Assembly: GCF_900104795.1 (NCBI RefSeq)
Contig: NZ_FNTG01000001.1
Coordinates: forward strand, 2,418,001-2,482,000
DNA from: Burkholderia sp. WP9
Lineage (GTDB): Bacteria > Pseudomonadota > Gammaproteobacteria > Burkholderiales > Burkholderiaceae
Length of the DNA: 64,000 bases
Direction of reading: 5' to 3'
In this document: positions 26,156 through 35,152 of the stretch, one piece after another
How the letters are laid out: each line of letters starts with the position of its first letter
Position numbering within the stretch: position 1 is the stretch's first letter
Made by a program: the position numbers and the translations under genes
The notes under the pieces: generated by a model
The model's input: the letters and a program-made list of their open reading frames with translations, nothing else
Database searches by the model: none
Told to the model about the DNA's origin: nothing

Positions 26156-26237
26156 CTACGCCGCGCCGGATGCGTTGCGGCAATCCGGCGCGTGGTTTGG
26201 TTGAGTCCGCAGCGATCGGCCGAGGGTTCGGCGCGGC

Positions 26238-27926
26238 TCACTCCACCGGTTCGGTGTAGCGCGACGTGATCGGATAACGCCAGTCGCGCCCGAACGCGCG
26301 ATGCGTGACGCGAATGCCGATCGGCGCCTGGCGGCGCTTGTACTCGTTGATCTTGATGAGGCGCGTGACGCGTTTCACGTCTTCCACCGCGTAGCCCGCC
26401 GCGATGATTTCGGCGAGCGAGCGGTCCTCTTCCATGTACATGCGCATGATCGCGTCGAGGACTTCGTACTCGGGCAAGCTGTCCTGATCGGTCTGGTTCT
26501 CGCGCAGTTCCGCCGACGGTGCGCGCGTCAGGATCCGTTCGGGAATGATGTCCTGCTTGCTGAAGGTGGTCGCCTGGTTGCGGTAGTGGCACAGCCGATA
26601 AACGAGCGTCTTCGCGATGTCCTTGATGACCGCGAAGCCGCCGGCCATGTCGCCGTAAAGCGTGCAGTAGCCCACCGCCATTTCGCTCTTGTTGCCGGTG
26701 GTCAGGACGATCGAGCCGAACTTGTTCGACAGCGCCATCAGCAAGGTGCCGCGAATGCGCGCCTGAATGTTTTCTTCGGTGGCGTCTTCGGCGCGGCCCG
26801 CGAATTCCTCCGCGAGCGAGCTGCGGAACGCGTCGAACATCGGCGCGATCGCGATTTCGTCGTAGCGCACGCCGACGCGGCGCGCCATCTCGGCGGCGTC
26901 CGTCGTGGAAATGTCCGCCGTGTAGCGCGAGGGCATCATCACCGCGCGCACGCGGTCCGCGCCGAGCGCGTCGCACGCAACGGCCAGCACCAGCGCCGAA
27001 TCCACGCCGCCCGACAGCCCGATCAGCGCGCCCGGAAAGCCGTTCTTGTTGATGTAGTCGCGCACGCCCATGACGAGCGCCGCATAAACCTGAGCCTCGA
27101 TCGACAGATCCGGCGCGATCGCCGCGGGCAACGGCTTGCCGTTTTCGAATTCGACGATCGCGGTCGCTTCCTCGAACTGCGCCATCTTGGCGACTAGTTC
27201 GCCTTGCGCGTCGAGCACGAACGAGCCGCCGTCGAACACCAGTTCGTCCTGCGCGCCGACCATGTTCACGTAGACCATCGGCAGGCCGGTCTCGCGAATC
27301 CGCGCGCGCAGAATGTCGAAACGCACCGCTTCCTTGTTCAGGTGATACGGCGAGCCGTTCGGAATCAGCACGACTTGCGCGCCCGCCGCTTTCGCCATTT
27401 GCGCCGCCGACGCATGCCATGCGTCCTCGCAGATCACCACGCCGTACTTCACGCCGTCGAGTTCGAACACGAACGGCTGCGGGTCGGACGCGAAGTAGCG
27501 CTTCTCGTCGAACACCTCGGTATTGGGCAAATCCTGCTTGCGATACGTGCCGCGCACTTCGCCATCCACGATCAGCGACGCCGCGTTGAACGTATCGACC
27601 GGCGGCACGCCGCGCTCGATCGGCGCGTTTGCATTACCATGGCCGTGCGCCACGTCACGGAAAGGATGGCCGACGATCACATGCAGGCCGGCGAACGGTT
27701 TCAGTTGCACAGCGAGGTCGGCCAGCGCCGCCGCGCTCGCGGCATAAAACGCGGGACGCAGCAGCAGATCTTCGGGCGGATAGCCGGAGAGCGCGAGTTC
27801 AGGCGCGATCAGCAGCTTCGCACCACCGTTGTGCGCGGTGCGCGCGGCGGCGACAATCTTTTCGACATTGCCGGCGAAGTCGCCGACGGTGACATTGATT
27901 TGGGCAAGAGCGATTCGGGTCTTCAT
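26238..27926 (-). CDS. nadE: Glutamine-dependent NAD+ synthetase
   Basis: A 562-residue two-domain enzyme making NAD+ from deamido-NAD, ATP and glutamine. The N-terminal nitrilase-type glutaminase (about 1-270) shows the catalytic triad context: LALSGYPPEDLL, YRKQDLPN and GVVICEDAWHAS. The C-terminal synthetase (about 280-562) has the PP-loop LSGGVDSALVLAVACDALG and the NAD-synthetase sequence LSNKFGSIVLTTGNKSEMAVGY. The ATG at 27926 (MKTRIALAQINVTVGD) fits the family better than a TTG six codons upstream. It shares a strand with the PII gene. Confidence 0.95.
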   Translation of the reverse strand: MKTRIALAQINVTVGDFAGNVEKIVAAARTAHNGGAKLLIAPELALSGYPPEDLLLRPAFYAASAAALADLAVQLKPFAGLHVIVGHPFRDVAHGHGNANAPIERGVPPVDTFNAASLIVDGEVRGTYRKQDLPNTEVFDEKRYFASDPQPFVFELDGVKYGVVICEDAWHASAAQMAKAAGAQVVLIPNGSPYHLNKEAVRFDILRARIRETGLPMVYVNMVGAQDELVFDGGSFVLDAQGELVAKMAQFEEATAIVEFENGKPLPAAIAPDLSIEAQVYAALVMGVRDYINKNGFPGALIGLSGGVDSALVLAVACDALGADRVRAVMMPSRYTADISTTDAAEMARRVGVRYDEIAIAPMFDAFRSSLAEEFAGRAEDATEENIQARIRGTLLMALSNKFGSIVLTTGNKSEMAVGYCTLYGDMAGGFAVIKDIAKTLVYRLCHYRNQATTFSKQDIIPERILTRAPSAELRENQTDQDSLPEYEVLDAIMRMYMEEDRSLAEIIAAGYAVEDVKRVTRLIKINEYKRRQAPIGIRVTHRAFGRDWRYPITSRYTEPVE

Positions 27927-28023
27927 GGCAGGATCGACAGGCAAGCCGACGTGGCTTGCGAGTACCGCGGCTGGTTAGCTCGACGGAATGGACAAATCGG
28001 ATAAACGAACGACGTAGCGCCTG

Positions 28024-29229
28024 ATGCGCCGCGCCGCTCATTGGGAACAGTCACACAGATTGAACCAGGAACGCTTTGATTATCGCACGGGCATTCTGGC
28101 GTCGCCCTCCGAGGTGGACGCCGCCGAATGGAATGCCCTCCTCGCCCAGCAGTCGCAGCCCACGCCGTTTTTGCGGCACGAGTTCCTGAGCGCGCTGCAT
28201 GCGACCCGTTGCGCGGTCGCCGATACCGGCTGGGCGCCGCAATTCGTCACGCTGACGGACCCGCGCACGGACAAGCTGGTGGCCGCCGCGCCGGTGTACC
28301 TGAAGGGGCACTCGTACGGCGAGTACGTGTTCGACTGGGCCTGGGCCGACGCCTACAAGCGCAACGGTCTGCCGTATTACCCGAAGCTGCTGTGCGCGGT
28401 GCCGTTCACGCCCGTGCAAGGCAACCGGTTGTTATCGGCGGATACGCATGCGCTCAAGCATCTGGCGGCCACGCTGATGGCGTTCGCGGAGCAGGCCGAC
28501 GTGTCGTCGCTGCATGTGCTGTTTCCCACCGAAACGGAAGCCAATGCGCTCACCGACATGGGCATGATGCAACGCGAAGGCGTGCAGTTTCACTGGCTGA
28601 ACGACGGCTACCGCGACTTCGACGATTTCCTCTCCACGCTCGAACAGAAGAAGCGCAAGAACATTCGCGCCGAGCGGCGCAAAGTGCAGGAGGCCGGCGT
28701 GACGATGCGCCGGATTCGCGGCGAGGACATTCAGGACGCGGACTGGCGTTTCTTCAGCAAGTGCTATCGGCAGACATATCGCGAGCACTTTTCGAGTCCG
28801 TATCTGAACCTCGATTTCTTCCGGATGATCGGCGCGTCGATGCCGGAGAATCTGCTGCTCGTGATCGCCGAATACGAAGGCAAGCCGATCGCGAGTTCGC
28901 TCGTGGTGTATCAGCGCGACGCGAAAACCGGCGGCACGCTGTATGGCCGCTATTGGGGCGCGCTCGAACACGTGCCGTGCCTGCACTTCGAAACCGCGTA
29001 CTACCAGCCGCTCGAATTCTGCATCGAGGAAAAGCTCGGCGCGTTTGAAGGCGGCGCGCAGGGTGAACACAAGATGGCGCGCGGTTTCCTGCCCACGGTG
29101 ACGCGCTCGGCGCACTGGCTCGCCCACCCTGCTTTCGCGGATGCGGTCGGCCACTTTCTCGACAACGAAAAGAACAGCATCCACGCGTATGTGGATGAGC
29201 TGCGCGAACACAATCCGTTCAAAGGCTGA
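28024..29229 (+). CDS. FemAB/GNAT-fold protein (DUF482, peptidogalycan biosynthesis/recognition family)
   Basis: A 401-residue cytosolic protein of the PF04339-type family, related to FemAB acyltransferases. Family sequences include TPFLRHEFLSALH near the N-terminus, GEYVFDWAWADAYKRNGLPYYPKLL, and in the C-terminal half YLNLDFFRMI, YGRYWGALEHVPCLHFETAYYQ and FEGGAQGEHKMARGFLPT. Its substrate is not established; many members sit near envelope or nitrogen genes. The first ATG lacks a ribosome site, and a TTG 12 codons on (LNQERFDYRTG) is an alternative start. It is followed nine bases later by a GIY-YIG gene. Confidence 0.9.
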   Translation: MRRAAHWEQSHRLNQERFDYRTGILASPSEVDAAEWNALLAQQSQPTPFLRHEFLSALHATRCAVADTGWAPQFVTLTDPRTDKLVAAAPVYLKGHSYGEYVFDWAWADAYKRNGLPYYPKLLCAVPFTPVQGNRLLSADTHALKHLAATLMAFAEQADVSSLHVLFPTETEANALTDMGMMQREGVQFHWLNDGYRDFDDFLSTLEQKKRKNIRAERRKVQEAGVTMRRIRGEDIQDADWRFFSKCYRQTYREHFSSPYLNLDFFRMIGASMPENLLLVIAEYEGKPIASSLVVYQRDAKTGGTLYGRYWGALEHVPCLHFETAYYQPLEFCIEEKLGAFEGGAQGEHKMARGFLPTVTRSAHWLAHPAFADAVGHFLDNEKNSIHAYVDELREHNPFKG

Positions 29230-29238
29230 AGCGCGTTT

Positions 29239-29565
29239 ATGGCGTGGTTTCTTTATCTGCTCGAATGCTCGGACGGCAGCGTTTATACCGGCATTGCCGT
29301 CGATGTGCAGGCGCGTTTCGACAAACACGTCAGCGGCGAAGGCGCGCGTTATACGCGTTCGCGCAAGCCGTTGCGCGTGCTGGCGTCGTTTGAATTGACG
29401 GACCGGTCGAGCGCGTCGCGCGCCGAGTATTGGGTCAAGCGGCTCGCGGCGTCGGAGAAGCGGGCGTTGGCGGCGGGATTGCGCACGCTTGAGTCTGTGA
29501 TGCCGTTGCCGGAGCCTGAAGCGGTTGTTGATGAGGCGACGGAGCAGGTGACCGGCGCGTCCTGA
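29239..29565 (+). CDS. GIY-YIG nuclease superfamily protein (YhbQ/UPF0213-like)
   Basis: A 108-residue single-domain protein: FLYLLECSDGSVYTGIAVDVQARFDKHVSGEGARYTRSRKPLRVL, with the GIY and YIG positions read as YLL and YTG, the conserved Arg of the first helix, and the Glu in SRAEYWVKRL. These are the YhbQ-type small proteins, some with weak nuclease activity; the cellular role is unclear. It lies nine bases after the FemAB-like gene, so it is probably cotranscribed. The C-terminal 20 residues are acidic and variable. Confidence 0.9.
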   Translation: MAWFLYLLECSDGSVYTGIAVDVQARFDKHVSGEGARYTRSRKPLRVLASFELTDRSSASRAEYWVKRLAASEKRALAAGLRTLESVMPLPEPEAVVDEATEQVTGAS

Positions 29566-29595
29566 ACGAGGGCCGTTCGGCTTCGTTCAGGCTCG

Positions 29596-31695
29596 CTACC
29601 CCCTCGCCTCCCGCATCCGCTCATTCAGCAGCCGATGCATCAACGCAAGCTCCCCCACCGCATCCGCTTCCAGCGAAGTCAGCCCATCCCGCGCCGGCAG
29701 CGCGTGACGCACCGGCCGCAAGGTCCGATCCAACGCGGCATCGATATCCGCGCTCACGGTCGCGATCCAAGCGTCGAGTTCGTCGTGCGTATCGCGCCGG
29801 TTCGTACTCAGCCGCAGTTGCGTCGCGGTGCCGGCCATCCTGCGCAACACGCTCAGCACCGTCAGCGTCACCGTATCGGCCATGGAGTCCTCGAGTTTCT
29901 CAAGGCGCATCCGGCCGATCGCTTCTTCCGCGTTATTGCTGCCCAGACCGGCAGCCCGGCGCAAGCGCTCCATATCCTTCTCGCTGCGGCGAGGCGACGC
30001 CAGCGCGGCTCGCAGATACGCGAGATTGGCGCGCACCGCTTCGCCCAGATACGCGCGATAGTCGATCTTTTCGCGCGTCGGCCATAGATAGAACGTGGCC
30101 AGCAGCGCCAATACGCAGCCGAGCACGTTGTTGCCGAGCCGCGTGATCGCATAAACGAATTCGCTGGCGCCCGGCGTCGCGAAGTCGGCCACCAGCACGA
30201 AGGTCGGCGTGAGAAACAGCACGAACAGACTGTAGCTGACGGGACGCAGCGCCATGGTCGCCATCACCAGCGGAAACACCGCGAGGGAAATGCCGAGCGG
30301 CGAATGAATCGCGTAGCCGATCGCCGCCGCCAACACGCCGCCGACGATGCTGCCCGCCGCCCGCTCGATACTGCGCGGCCAAGTCGCGGCAATCGAAGGC
30401 TGCAAGATCAGCAGCGTCGCCATGGTCGCCCAGTAGCCGAACGGCAGCCCGAGCGCGCGAATCACGAGAAAGCCGGCGGAGGTCGTTACGCCGACGCGGG
30501 CCGCATGCCGCAAGCCGACGGATTCGACCGACAGGTTCGCTTTGAACGTAGCCCAGATGCGCGTGAAGAGGCGCGTCGCGCTGTCGCGCCAACCTTCGGG
30601 CTGCGCATACACCGGCGCGAAGTCGACCAGTTCGAAATCGGACTTTAGTGACACAGGTTCTGACAACGCGGTTTCGAGCCGCTTCGCGAAGCGCCGCAAG
30701 CGCAATTGCAACGCAGTCAGACGTTCCCACTGCGCATCGTTGACGGCCGCGCCGATGTCGCGCAACAAGTCGCCCATCACGGCCAGCAGTCGCGCCGCGC
30801 GTTTCGCGCGCCATGCGTTATCCGGCGCTCGCTCACAGGCGCCGGACACGGCGATCAGATAAGCGAACAACGCTTCGCCATCGGTGAGCAAGCCGAGCAG
30901 CGTGTCGTAGGTTTCGCGGCCGCCGGTTCTCGAAGCGGGCACCCGCGCCAGCACTTTGCGCGAGCGTTCGAGCGCGGCTCGGGCATCGGCGCGAAACTTC
31001 GCGGCATGCGTGGCCCACTCGCCGCGCGCCGCGCGCCGTTCGAGCAGCCGCGCGCTATCCAGCGCGATATCGGCCAGACGCAGATAGACGGCACGCAGCG
31101 TCGAGCGACTCGTGCCGAACGGATGAATGCGCCAGACCGTCAGACTCAGCGCGACAGCGAACAGGCAGCCGACCAGGTAGATACCGAGAAACGCCATACC
31201 TTGCCGCACATCATGCATCGGCCGGTCGACCATCACGACGCACGCGGTCGCCACGAGAATCGTCACCTGCGACGTGGCCGCGCCCCAGATCCGGCCGAAC
31301 GCGCCGAGGCTCGTGAACAGCAGCACCGCGAGCGCGGCGACCACCGTTCCCTCTGCGGACGCGAAAGAGGTCAAGCCACCGCACAGCGTGGACAGCACCG
31401 CGAAGCCCATCATCGATGCAAAGCGGGCGCGGTTGGAGCCGGCGGCATCGGCGAGACAGGTCCAGAAGGCGCCAATGGCGGCCCACGCGAACATCGGTTC
31501 ATGCAGCACATTGCCGAGCGCGAGCATGGCCGTGGATGCGCAAGCCGCTCTCAAGCCTTCCGACAGACTGGCCTCGCTCGTCGAGAACGACACCATCCAG
31601 ACCGGCCGCTTGCGGTAGATCGCGCTCGCGACGGCATACAGCCAGTTCGACCAGCGCTGCGAAGACGACGACGGGTTGGACTTGCGATTCAGCAT
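29596..31695 (-). CDS. FUSC-family inner-membrane exporter (YccS/AaeB-like)
   Basis: A 699-residue membrane protein with the two-block FUSC architecture. About six helices at residues 40-200 are followed by a long cytosolic helical domain (about 210-400), a second block of helices from about 420 (FGYWATMATLLILQPSIAATWPRSIERAAGSIVGGVLAA, the fusaric-acid-resistance signature) and a cytosolic C-terminal domain. Members export aromatic acids or related compounds. No membrane-fusion protein is adjacent. A TTGGAT-N16-TATAAT promoter lies about 110 bases upstream. It converges with the GIY-YIG gene. Confidence 0.9.
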   Translation of the reverse strand: MLNRKSNPSSSSQRWSNWLYAVASAIYRKRPVWMVSFSTSEASLSEGLRAACASTAMLALGNVLHEPMFAWAAIGAFWTCLADAAGSNRARFASMMGFAVLSTLCGGLTSFASAEGTVVAALAVLLFTSLGAFGRIWGAATSQVTILVATACVVMVDRPMHDVRQGMAFLGIYLVGCLFAVALSLTVWRIHPFGTSRSTLRAVYLRLADIALDSARLLERRAARGEWATHAAKFRADARAALERSRKVLARVPASRTGGRETYDTLLGLLTDGEALFAYLIAVSGACERAPDNAWRAKRAARLLAVMGDLLRDIGAAVNDAQWERLTALQLRLRRFAKRLETALSEPVSLKSDFELVDFAPVYAQPEGWRDSATRLFTRIWATFKANLSVESVGLRHAARVGVTTSAGFLVIRALGLPFGYWATMATLLILQPSIAATWPRSIERAAGSIVGGVLAAAIGYAIHSPLGISLAVFPLVMATMALRPVSYSLFVLFLTPTFVLVADFATPGASEFVYAITRLGNNVLGCVLALLATFYLWPTREKIDYRAYLGEAVRANLAYLRAALASPRRSEKDMERLRRAAGLGSNNAEEAIGRMRLEKLEDSMADTVTLTVLSVLRRMAGTATQLRLSTNRRDTHDELDAWIATVSADIDAALDRTLRPVRHALPARDGLTSLEADAVGELALMHRLLNERMREARG

Positions 31696-31806
31696 CCGGA
31701 CGGTGGGCTCAGAAGAACAGGGATTGGCGCCGCATCAGCGCATCGAGAAAAGCCGGCGCAACAAGGTCAGCACGGGCGGCTGCTCCATGATAAGGGTTTA
31801 CCCCTA

Positions 31807-31834
31807 ATTATAAAAATGCATTCGGTTCATCCAA
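31807..31834 (-). promoter_or_regulatory. Sigma70-type promoter of the FUSC exporter gene
   Basis: On the minus strand TTGGAT is followed after 16 bases by a perfect TATAAT (plus-strand ATTATA at 31807-31812). Transcription would start near 31800, about 105 bases before the FUSC ATG. Confidence 0.6.
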
Positions 31835-31907
31835 TCGATGCGCTGCGTCTATGCGCCCTTTCTAAAGACTATGTAACGCGCCGCCCTCCCGCTTCGACTT
31901 GCAAATG

Positions 31908-31946
31908 AAAAAACCGCGCGGCCCTTGCAGGCTCGCGCGGTTTTTT
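31908..31946 (-). terminator. Bidirectional terminator after ppa
   Basis: AAAAAACCGCGCG (31908-31920) pairs with CGCGCGGTTTTTT (31934-31946). A-run on one side and T-run on the other allow function in both directions. It lies 21 bases after the ppa stop. Confidence 0.9.
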
Positions 31947-31967
31947 GCCCACCAAACGTAACGCAGC

Positions 31968-32495
31968 TTACTTCTTGTAGTTCGCCGCGCCTTCGGTGAT
32001 TTCCTTGTGCGCGGCGTCGATATCCGCCCAGCCTTCGACCTTCACCCACTTGCCCTTCTCCAGCGCCTTGTATTGCTCGAAGAAGTGCTTGATCTGATCT
32101 TTCAGGTACGACGGAACGTCGTCGATCGACTTCAGGTTGGCGGTCATCGGGCAGACCTTGTCGTGCGGGACGGCAACCAGCTTCGCGTCCACGCCGGATT
32201 CGTCGGTCATTTGCAGCATGCCGAGTGCGCGGGCACGCACCACGGAGCCAGCCAGCAGCGGGAACGGCGTGATCACCAGCACGTCGACCGGGTCGCCGTC
32301 GCCCGACAGCGTTTGCGGAATGTAGCCGTAGTTAGCCGGATAGCGCATGCCCGTGCTGATGAAACGATCGACGTGGAGCAGACCCGTTTCCTTGTCGGCT
32401 TCGTACTTCACCGGATCGCTTTGCGCCGGGATTTCGATGATGACGTTGAAATCTTGCGGAAGGTCTTTGCCTGCGGGGACGTTATTGAAGCTCAT
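31968..32495 (-). CDS. ppa: Inorganic pyrophosphatase (family I)
   Basis: A 175-residue hexameric Mg-dependent enzyme hydrolysing pyrophosphate to drive biosynthesis. The signature [10 protein letters not shown] holds the metal-binding Asp residues. [17 protein letters not shown] and [14 protein letters not shown] are family sequences, and [21 protein letters not shown] is the C-terminal active-site region. The frame runs 45 codons upstream, but the ATG of [13 protein letters not shown] has an AGAGAG ribosome site and is the known family start. Confidence 0.97.
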   Translation of the reverse strand: MSFNNVPAGKDLPQDFNVIIEIPAQSDPVKYEADKETGLLHVDRFISTGMRYPANYGYIPQTLSGDGDPVDVLVITPFPLLAGSVVRARALGMLQMTDESGVDAKLVAVPHDKVCPMTANLKSIDDVPSYLKDQIKHFFEQYKALEKGKWVKVEGWADIDAAHKEITEGAANYKK

Positions 32496-32748
32496 GAGCG
32501 CTCTCTGGTCGGGATGGAATTCGGAACACGGCGTGCGGCGCGCTTGCTCGAAGGGGATGCAACGTGAAACTCGCCTCGAGCAGCGGCGCTGCGGCCGGAC
32601 AGTGCTTAATACGCCATTATAGCCAATCACCTAATGGCATCCCTCGTATCATCGGGGTGATAATCGTCGGGCGTCTCTCGATTGTGCCTCTCGTTTGTGA
32701 ACACCACGTCACCGCCGCGCGGTGCTCGTGACATCTCAAGGAGCCTGC

Positions 32749-34188
32749 ATGGAAGAAGCCCGGCATTTCATCGGCGGCGAATGGTCCGCCGCATCAGGCG
32801 GCGAGACGATCGCCGTACTCGATCCCTCTGACGGCCAACCCTTTACCCAACTCGCACGCGGCACCGCGGCGGATATCGACGCTGCCGTGCACGCCGCGCG
32901 CCGCGCGTTCGAAGGCCCTTGGGGCCAAGCCAGCGCCGCCGAACGCGGCCGCATTCTGTACCGGCTTTCCATGCTGGTCGCCGCGCGCCAGGAGGAACTC
33001 GCCCAACTCGAAGCTCGCGACACCGGCAAGCCGCTCAAGCAGGCGCGCGGCGATTCCGCCGCCCTCGCCCGCTATTTCGAGTTTTACGCCGGCGCGGCGG
33101 ACAAGCTGCATGGCGAAACGCTGCCTTACCAGACCGGCTATACGGTGCTGACCATTCGCGAGCCGCACGGCGTGACCGGCCATATCGTGCCGTGGAATTA
33201 CCCCATGCAGATTTTCGGGCGCAGCGTGGGCGCGGCGCTCGCCGCCGGCAATGCGTGCGTCGTCAAACCGGCCGAAGATGCGTGCCTGTCCGTGCTGCGC
33301 GTCGCCGAACTCGCCGCCGAGGCGGGTTTACGCGCCGGCGCGCTGAATATCGTCACCGGCTACGGCCATGAAGCCGGCGCGGCGCTCGCGCGTCATCCGG
33401 GCATCGATCACATTTCGTTCACCGGCTCGCCGGATACCGGCAAGCTCGTCACGCAAATGGCCGCCGAGAATCACGTGCCGGTCACGCTGGAACTCGGCGG
33501 CAAATCGCCGCAAATCGTTTTCGCCGATGCGGACCTCGACGCCGCGCTGCCCGTGCTGGTGTCGGCGATCGTGCAAAACGCCGGGCAGACCTGCTCGGCG
33601 GGTAGCCGCGTGCTGATCGACCGGGCCATTTACGAGCCTTTGCTCGACCGGCTGAGCAGCGCGTTTCACGCGTTGCGCGTCGGCCCTTCGCAGGCCGACC
33701 TCGACTGCGGGCCGCTGATCAGCGCGAAACAGCAGCGTCGCGTGTGGGATTTCCTCAACGATGCGCAACACGACGGCATCGCCATGGCGGCGCACGGCGA
33801 GGTGATTCCCGAAGCGCCGGAAGCGGGCTTCTATCAGGCGCCCACGCTGTTGCGCGACGTGCCCGCGAGCCACCGCCTCGCGCGCGACGAAGTCTTCGGA
33901 CCGGTGCTGGCCGCCATGTCGTTCAGCGATGAAGACGAAGCTTTGAACCTCGCCAACGGCACGCCATTCGGTCTGGTGGCCGGTATCTGGACGCGCGACG
34001 GCGCACGGCAGATGCGGCTCGCGCGCCGCCTGCGCTCCGGCCAGGTGTTCATCAACAACTATGGCGCGGGCGGCGGCGTGGAATTGCCGTTCGGCGGCGT
34101 CAAGCATTCGGGCCACGGACGCGAAAAAGGCTTCGAAGCGCTCTATGGGTTCACCGTGCTGAAGACCATTGCCATCCGGCACGGTTAG
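32749..34188 (+). CDS. NAD(P)-dependent aldehyde dehydrogenase
   Basis: A 479-residue ALDH superfamily enzyme oxidising an aldehyde to its acid. The Rossmann/cofactor part has PWNYPMQIFGRSVGAALAAGNACVVKPAE. FTGSPDTGKLV holds the glycine motif, LELGGKSPQIVF the general-base Glu, and NAGQTCSAGSRVLI the catalytic Cys. The end FGGVKHSGHGREKGFEALYGFT is typical of betaine-aldehyde and aminobutyraldehyde dehydrogenases. The ATG at 32749 has an AAGGAG site; the frame opens nine codons earlier. It heads a cassette with an SDR and an MFS transporter, suggesting catabolism of one imported compound, not identified. Confidence 0.93.
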   Translation: MEEARHFIGGEWSAASGGETIAVLDPSDGQPFTQLARGTAADIDAAVHAARRAFEGPWGQASAAERGRILYRLSMLVAARQEELAQLEARDTGKPLKQARGDSAALARYFEFYAGAADKLHGETLPYQTGYTVLTIREPHGVTGHIVPWNYPMQIFGRSVGAALAAGNACVVKPAEDACLSVLRVAELAAEAGLRAGALNIVTGYGHEAGAALARHPGIDHISFTGSPDTGKLVTQMAAENHVPVTLELGGKSPQIVFADADLDAALPVLVSAIVQNAGQTCSAGSRVLIDRAIYEPLLDRLSSAFHALRVGPSQADLDCGPLISAKQQRRVWDFLNDAQHDGIAMAAHGEVIPEAPEAGFYQAPTLLRDVPASHRLARDEVFGPVLAAMSFSDEDEALNLANGTPFGLVAGIWTRDGARQMRLARRLRSGQVFINNYGAGGGVELPFGGVKHSGHGREKGFEALYGFTVLKTIAIRHG

Positions 34189-34239
34189 CGGGCGCGGCAC
34201 GCACTGGCATCACCATCCACAACGAACAACGGAGACATC

Positions 34240-34998
34240 ATGCGGTTGACAGGTAAAACAGCCATCGTCACAGGTGGCGGCTCGGGTTTCGGTGAAGGCA
34301 TTGCGAAGACCTACGCGCGCGAAGGCGCGAACGTGGTGGTCAACGATCTGAACGGCCCGGCCGCCGAGCGCGTGGCGAGCGAAATCGCGCTGGCCGGCGG
34401 CAAGGCGATCGCAGTGGCGGGCAACGTCGCCCAGCGCGAGGACTGGCAGACGCTGCGCGCGGCCGCGCTCGAAGACTTCGGCAGCGTGCAGATCGTCGTC
34501 AACAACGCCGGCACCACGCATCGCAACAAGCCGGTGATGGAAGTCACGGAAGCCGAATTCGACCGCGTCTACGCGGTGAACGTGAAAAGCATCTACTGGA
34601 GCGTGCAGGAATTCGTGCCGTATTTCCGCGAGCAAGGCGGCGGCTGCTTCATCAATATTGCGTCCACGGCGGGTGTGCGGCCGCGCCCCGGGCTCGTCTG
34701 GTACAACGGTAGCAAAGGCGCGGTGATTATCGCGAGCAAGTCGCTGGCGGTCGAGCTGGGTCCGGACCGGATTCGGGTGAACTGCGTGAATCCGGTGATC
34801 GGCGAGACGGCGCTGCTGTCCGAATTCATGGGCGTGGAAGATACGCCGGAAAATCGCCAGCGCTTTCTCGCCGGCATTCCGCTCGGGCGTTTCTCGACGC
34901 CGCAGGATATTGCCAACGCTGCGCTTTATCTGGCCTCGGACGAGGCGGAGTTCATCACCGGCGTGTGTCTCGAAGTGGACGGCGGGCGCTGCGTGTAG
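34240..34998 (+). CDS. SDR-family NAD(P)-dependent oxidoreductase
   Basis: A 252-residue classical short-chain dehydrogenase. The cofactor loop is TGGGSGFGEG (residues 12-21), the second strand ends VVVNDLNG with an Asp that favours NAD over NADP, and the structural motif is NNAG. The catalytic Tyr and Lys lie in YNGSKGA, with the Ser in NIASTAGVRP. The C-terminal GVCLEVDGGRCV is standard. Ribosome site CGGAG. It lies 51 bases after the aldehyde dehydrogenase and probably acts in the same pathway. The substrate is unknown. Confidence 0.94.
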   Translation: MRLTGKTAIVTGGGSGFGEGIAKTYAREGANVVVNDLNGPAAERVASEIALAGGKAIAVAGNVAQREDWQTLRAAALEDFGSVQIVVNNAGTTHRNKPVMEVTEAEFDRVYAVNVKSIYWSVQEFVPYFREQGGGCFINIASTAGVRPRPGLVWYNGSKGAVIIASKSLAVELGPDRIRVNCVNPVIGETALLSEFMGVEDTPENRQRFLAGIPLGRFSTPQDIANAALYLASDEAEFITGVCLEVDGGRCV

Positions 34999-35152
34999 CG
35001 CCGCGCCGGGCCATTCTAGCGAGGGCGGCCGCTGCGCCGCCCTCGCCGCAGTCAGTGTTTTCCCCCGGTATCGATTCGTCGTGCAAAGCACTGAGCGCGG
35101 ATAGAATCGATCGACGGCGGTACTTCAATTCCACAAGAAAAGAGGAGACACC

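Noticed and set aside
31736..31786. 16-residue leader peptide (MEQPPVLTLLRR...) upstream of the FUSC gene
   Set aside because: Weak ribosome site and no regulatory amino-acid run or attenuator structure.
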